Assembly (NCBI GenBank): GCA_902470695.1
Contig: CABRHH010000012.1
Span: forward strand, 1-64,000
DNA: 64,000 nt
DNA from: an uncultured Collinsella sp.
Lineage (GTDB): Bacteria; Actinomycetota; Coriobacteriia; Coriobacteriales; Coriobacteriaceae
Reading direction: 5' to 3'
Part shown: positions 61,015-64,000 of the stretch, in pieces
Layout: every line of letters starts with the position of its first letter
How positions within the stretch are numbered: the stretch's first letter is position 1
Made by a program: the position numbers and the translations under genes
Notes under the pieces: generated by a model
Told to the model about the DNA's origin: nothing
Databases searched by the model: none
Seen by the model: only the letters and a program-made list of their open reading frames with translations

Positions 61015-62064
61015 TTAGTACACCATGCCCATCGCCGCGCGGACGTCGTCCAAGGTGCGCTCGGCGATCTCGTTGGCACGGCGGTTGCCCTCGGCCAGCA
61101 CGTCCTTCACGTAGGCGAGGTCGCCCTCAAAGGTGCGACGGCGCTCGCGGATGGGGGCGAAGTAGCTGTTCACGGCTTCGGTGACGTAGGCCTTGAGCGC
61201 GCCGGAGCCCGCGTTGCCGATCTCCTCGGCGATCTCGACCTCGGTGCGGCCGGTGCAGATGGCCGCGGTGGACAGCAAGCCCGAGACGCCCGGGCGCCCC
61301 TCGGGGTCGAATGTGATCTGGCGCTCGCCGTCGGTCTGGCTCTTCTTGATGCGCTTGGCGGTTTCCTCGGCGCTCATGGAGATGTTGATGGCGTTACCGT
61401 AGCTTTTGGACATCTTGCGCCCATCGAGGCCCGGCAGCAGCGGCGTGTCGGACAGCAGGGCCTCCACCTCGGGGAACACGCGGCCGAAGCGCTTGTTGAA
61501 GCGCCGGGCGATGGTGCGGGTGAGCTCGATGTGCGGCAGCTGGTCGCGGCCGACCGGCACCACGTTGCCGCGGCAGAACAGGATATCGCACGCCTGGTGC
61601 ACGGGGTAGGTGAGCAGAAGGCCGGTGAGCTCGTGGCCGCTTGCCTCCATCTCGGCCTTCACCGTGGGGTTGCGCTGCAGCTCGGCCTCGGAGACCAGCG
61701 ACAGGAACGGCAGCATGAGCTGGTTGGCCGCAGGCACCGCGGAGTGGGTGTAGATCATGGTCTTGTCCGGATCGATCCCGCAGGCCAGGTAGTCCATCAC
61801 CATGTTGTAGACGTTGTCTTGGATCTGCTCGGTGGTGTCGCGGTCGGTGATCACCTGGTAGTCGGCGATGAGGACGTTGGTGCGCACGCCCAGGTCCTGC
61901 AGCTCGACGCGGCCTTTCAGCGTGCCGAAATAGTGGCCCAGGTGCAGCCGTCCGGTGGGGCGATCGCCGGTGAGCATGGTGTAGTTCTCGGGGCGCTCGG
62001 CCAGGTCGGCGCGAATCTGATCGCTGCGCTTGACGCTTGCCTCGTAGCTTCCGATGTTGGGCAT
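61015..62064 (-). CDS. trpS: Tryptophanyl-tRNA synthetase
   Basis: A 349-residue class Ic synthetase. The HIGH-type motif is GRLHLGHYFG and the KMSKS loop is DGRKMSKSYGNA. It resembles the longer TrpRS clade with an LxGDRPTGRLHLGHYFGTL start rather than the classical E. coli form. AAGGAGACC precedes ATG at 62064. No T-box or leader peptide is apparent in the short upstream region. Confidence 0.95.
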   Translation of the reverse strand: MPNIGSYEASVKRSDQIRADLAERPENYTMLTGDRPTGRLHLGHYFGTLKGRVELQDLGVRTNVLIADYQVITDRDTTEQIQDNVYNMVMDYLACGIDPDKTMIYTHSAVPAANQLMLPFLSLVSEAELQRNPTVKAEMEASGHELTGLLLTYPVHQACDILFCRGNVVPVGRDQLPHIELTRTIARRFNKRFGRVFPEVEALLSDTPLLPGLDGRKMSKSYGNAINISMSAEETAKRIKKSQTDGERQITFDPEGRPGVSGLLSTAAICTGRTEVEIAEEIGNAGSGALKAYVTEAVNSYFAPIRERRRTFEGDLAYVKDVLAEGNRRANEIAERTLDDVRAAMGMVY

Positions 62065-62174
62065 GGGGAGGTCTCCTTCGTTTTCTGGCGTCGTGATGGA
62101 TGGGTCGGGATGGTGGATAGGGTTGCTGTGGGGTGCCTGGACGTCCGCGCCTGCGTGCGCCCAGACGGTCCTCG

Positions 62175-63476
62175 CTAGGGTCGCCCGGGCGTGTCGGTGC
62201 GCTCCGGCGCGCTGCCGCGGGTGCGGCGGGACCCGTGCTCCGCATGCGCGCCGCGGGCGTGGTGCGCATGCGGGGTGTGGGATTTGATGCGCTCGATCCG
62301 CTGCTCGCGCTCGGTGCGCGCCGCGCGCTCCTCGGCGGCGAACGCATCGTCTTCAGGGGTCACGATCTCGTCGGCGTTCGTCTTGGGGTTGTAGTGGTGG
62401 CGCAGCACCGGCTCGAATAGGTGCAGGCGCATGGCGAAAAACGCCGAGGCAACGAGCAGGACCGCGAAGATTGCGATGCGCGGCCCCACGTCGACTTGGT
62501 TGATCACCACCGCGCCGAGCGACAGCAGCAGGCACCATGCGTAGATGAGCAGAACCGCCTGGCGCTGGTCGTAGCCCTCCTGGATGAGGCGGTGGTGGAT
62601 ATGGCCCTTGTCGGCCTGGCCGATGCTCACGTGCGCCCGCGAGCGGCGCACGATGGCCGACAGCGTGTCGATGATGGGCACGCCGGCCACGATCAGCGGG
62701 ATGATCAGCGAGGTGAGCGCCGCGGTGCGCGAGACGTTCAGCAGCGAGATGGTGCCCAGCCCGAACCCGAGCAGCAGCGAGCCCGAATCGCCCAGAAAGA
62801 TGCTCGCGGGGTTGAAGTTGTAGCGCAAAAAGGCCAGGCAGGCGCCGAACAGGGCGATGGCGAGCGAGGCCGCGTCGCCGCGCTGGGACAGTACCGCGAA
62901 GGAGAACATCGACAGCGAGGCGATCGCCGAGATGCCGCACGCCAGCCCGTCGAGCCCGTCGATCAAGTTGATGATGTTGGTGAACGCCACCAGATAGATC
63001 ACGGTGATGGGGTAGGCGAGCAGGCCGAGCGCGATCTCGGTGCCCGGCATGAAGGGGTTCACGATGCGGCCGATGAGCAGGCCGCCGGCCGCGGCGATGC
63101 AGGCGGCGAGCAGCTGCCCGGCGAGCTTCATGCGGGGGGAGAGCTGCTTGACGTCGTCCACGGCGCCGGTGATGACGATCACCAGAAACGAGATGGCGAG
63201 CAGCGGGTAGTTGATGGTCATGGAAGGATGCGGCACGAGCACCGGCGGCCAGTCGAACAGCTTGATGCCGATGATCTCGACGATGAGCGCGGCGAGCAGG
63301 CCGGCGAACACCGCAAGTCCGCCCAGGCGCGGGATGGGGCGGGTGTTGATGCGGCGCTTCGAGGGGTAGTCGATCGCACCGAGCCTGACGGCCAGGCGCC
63401 TGGCGATCGGCGTGCACAGGTACGTGGTGATCAGGGCTGCCACGGCAACGCAGATAAACGGTGTCGCTTGTTCCAC
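62175..63476 (-). CDS. Undecaprenyl-phosphate N-acetylhexosaminyl-1-phosphate transferase (WecA/TagO family)
   Basis: A 433-residue polytopic enzyme of the MraY/WecA superfamily with about eleven membrane segments, starting cell-wall glycopolymer or polysaccharide synthesis on the lipid carrier. Catalytic and Mg2+ motifs are GAVDDVKQL, NLIDGLDGLA, FLGDSGSLLLG and the HIHHRL loop. A His/Arg-rich cytoplasmic tail of about 75 residues follows the last helix. It starts with GTG at 63476 after AAGGTGGTGA. Confidence 0.92.
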   Translation of the reverse strand: MEQATPFICVAVAALITTYLCTPIARRLAVRLGAIDYPSKRRINTRPIPRLGGLAVFAGLLAALIVEIIGIKLFDWPPVLVPHPSMTINYPLLAISFLVIVITGAVDDVKQLSPRMKLAGQLLAACIAAAGGLLIGRIVNPFMPGTEIALGLLAYPITVIYLVAFTNIINLIDGLDGLACGISAIASLSMFSFAVLSQRGDAASLAIALFGACLAFLRYNFNPASIFLGDSGSLLLGFGLGTISLLNVSRTAALTSLIIPLIVAGVPIIDTLSAIVRRSRAHVSIGQADKGHIHHRLIQEGYDQRQAVLLIYAWCLLLSLGAVVINQVDVGPRIAIFAVLLVASAFFAMRLHLFEPVLRHHYNPKTNADEIVTPEDDAFAAEERAARTEREQRIERIKSHTPHAHHARGAHAEHGSRRTRGSAPERTDTPGRP

Positions 63477-63721
63477 GGTGCGTCACCACCTTCGAAGACA
63501 TCGGGTGCGGATGCGTCCGGGTCCGCGACGGTGCCGGCGCATAATCCCAACAATGATAGCGAAAAGCCCGCAGGTGCGCCCACTGCGCGCGCGGGGGTAC
63601 ATTTCGCGCACACGCCCGCGTTCGCCGAGCGAATCGGCCCGTTCGTCAATTCCTGCCCGTGCGCGGGTCCATGTCGCGGTACCCTTACGGGTGCCATATC
63701 GACAACGCAACGGAGGTTCGC

Positions 63722-64000
63722 ATGGCGCAAGCAGCAGAAGGGAAACAGGCCGACAAAAAGGTCATGATTTCCTCCTACACCATCCTGATCGTCATCACGG
63801 CGATCGTGGGCATCGCGACGATCGCGCTCGCCCAGTTCGTGCCGGGTATTACCGCGGCAACCCTGGCCGACATCGTCGGCTCGCCCATCAAGGGCTTCCT
63901 CGACGGCATCGAGGTCTCGCTGTTCCTGCTCATCCTGGGCGGGTGCTTGGGCATCGTCAACAAGCTCGGCGCGCTCGACGCCGGCATCGCGGCGCTCGTG
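63722..64000 (+). CDS. YfcC-like membrane carrier (partial, 5' end)
   Basis: The first 93 residues of a protein cut by the window edge. After a charged N-terminus (MAQAAEGKQADKKV) comes a membrane helix (ISSYTILIVITAIVGIATIA), then PIKGFLDGIEVSLFLLILGG and KLGALDAGIAALV, which resemble the start of YfcC/DcuC-type carriers of basic amino acids or dicarboxylates. Exact specificity cannot be told. It is divergent from the transferase gene, with a 245-base spacer holding no further gene. Confidence 0.72.
   Translation, partial: MAQAAEGKQADKKVMISSYTILIVITAIVGIATIALAQFVPGITAATLADIVGSPIKGFLDGIEVSLFLLILGGCLGIVNKLGALDAGIAALV

Overview
The window is high-GC DNA with the gene content of a saccharolytic gut or oral actinobacterium. 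A member of the Coriobacteriia (Collinsella/Olsenella/Atopobium group) fits best. The reasons are the membrane-bound LuxR-type regulators, the beta-glucoside PTS genes lacking their own EIIA domain, LuxS, GatCAB, and Tat-plus-lipobox solute-binding proteins. No rRNA or tRNA gene was seen, so the placement is inference.

Layout. 0.4-12 kb: an amino-acid ABC importer whose binding protein is fused to its permease, a HAD phosphatase, luxS, a histidine phosphatase, and a beta-glucoside locus (RpiR regulator, PTS EIIBC, 6-phospho-beta-glycosidase, VOC protein, HAD phosphatase). 12-13.3 kb: terminator and repeat array. 13.4-19.7 kb: a secreted small protein, a two-permease ABC exporter, and a tandem membrane-LuxR pair interrupted by one in-frame TGA. 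19.7-21 kb: second repeat array. 21-24.8 kb: a second PTS locus (LicT/BglG antiterminator, EIIBC, EIIA, HPr-like). 25-31 kb: gatCAB, a HAD phosphatase and rpsA. 31.4-36.2 kb: kup, a phosphoglycolate-phosphatase-like HAD, an M20 dipeptidase and a 53-residue membrane protein. 36.4-39.6 kb: a lower-GC island with a DUF2975/HTH pair and a MacB-like ABC transporter. 39.9-43.5 kb: pstSCAB. 44.1-46.3 kb: an ABC-F ATPase. 46.3-47.1 kb: third repeat array. 47.1-60 kb: ppk, pfk and the divergent kdpDE / kdpFABC system. 60-64 kb: an MGMT-like protein, a candidate small RNA, trpS, a WecA/TagO-like glycosyl-phosphate transferase and the start of a YfcC-like carrier.

How it works together. The two PTS loci look like one regulon. 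RpiR-type sites flank the first EIIBC and the glycosidase, and near-identical RAT/terminator leaders precede the first EIIBC and the antiterminator gene. The only EIIA and HPr-like genes in the window lie in the second locus and could serve both EIIBCs. Phosphate is covered by Pst and polyphosphate kinase, and potassium by Kup and Kdp.

The least ordinary feature is a composite non-coding repeat found as six copies in three intergenic arrays, plus a relic at the left edge. Each copy has about 30-nt units, a hinge of exactly 35 nt, then about 41-nt units. Other points worth attention are the interrupted LuxR tandem, the paired RAT leaders, the C-rich-loop small RNA candidate, and low-complexity insertions in otherwise conserved proteins.
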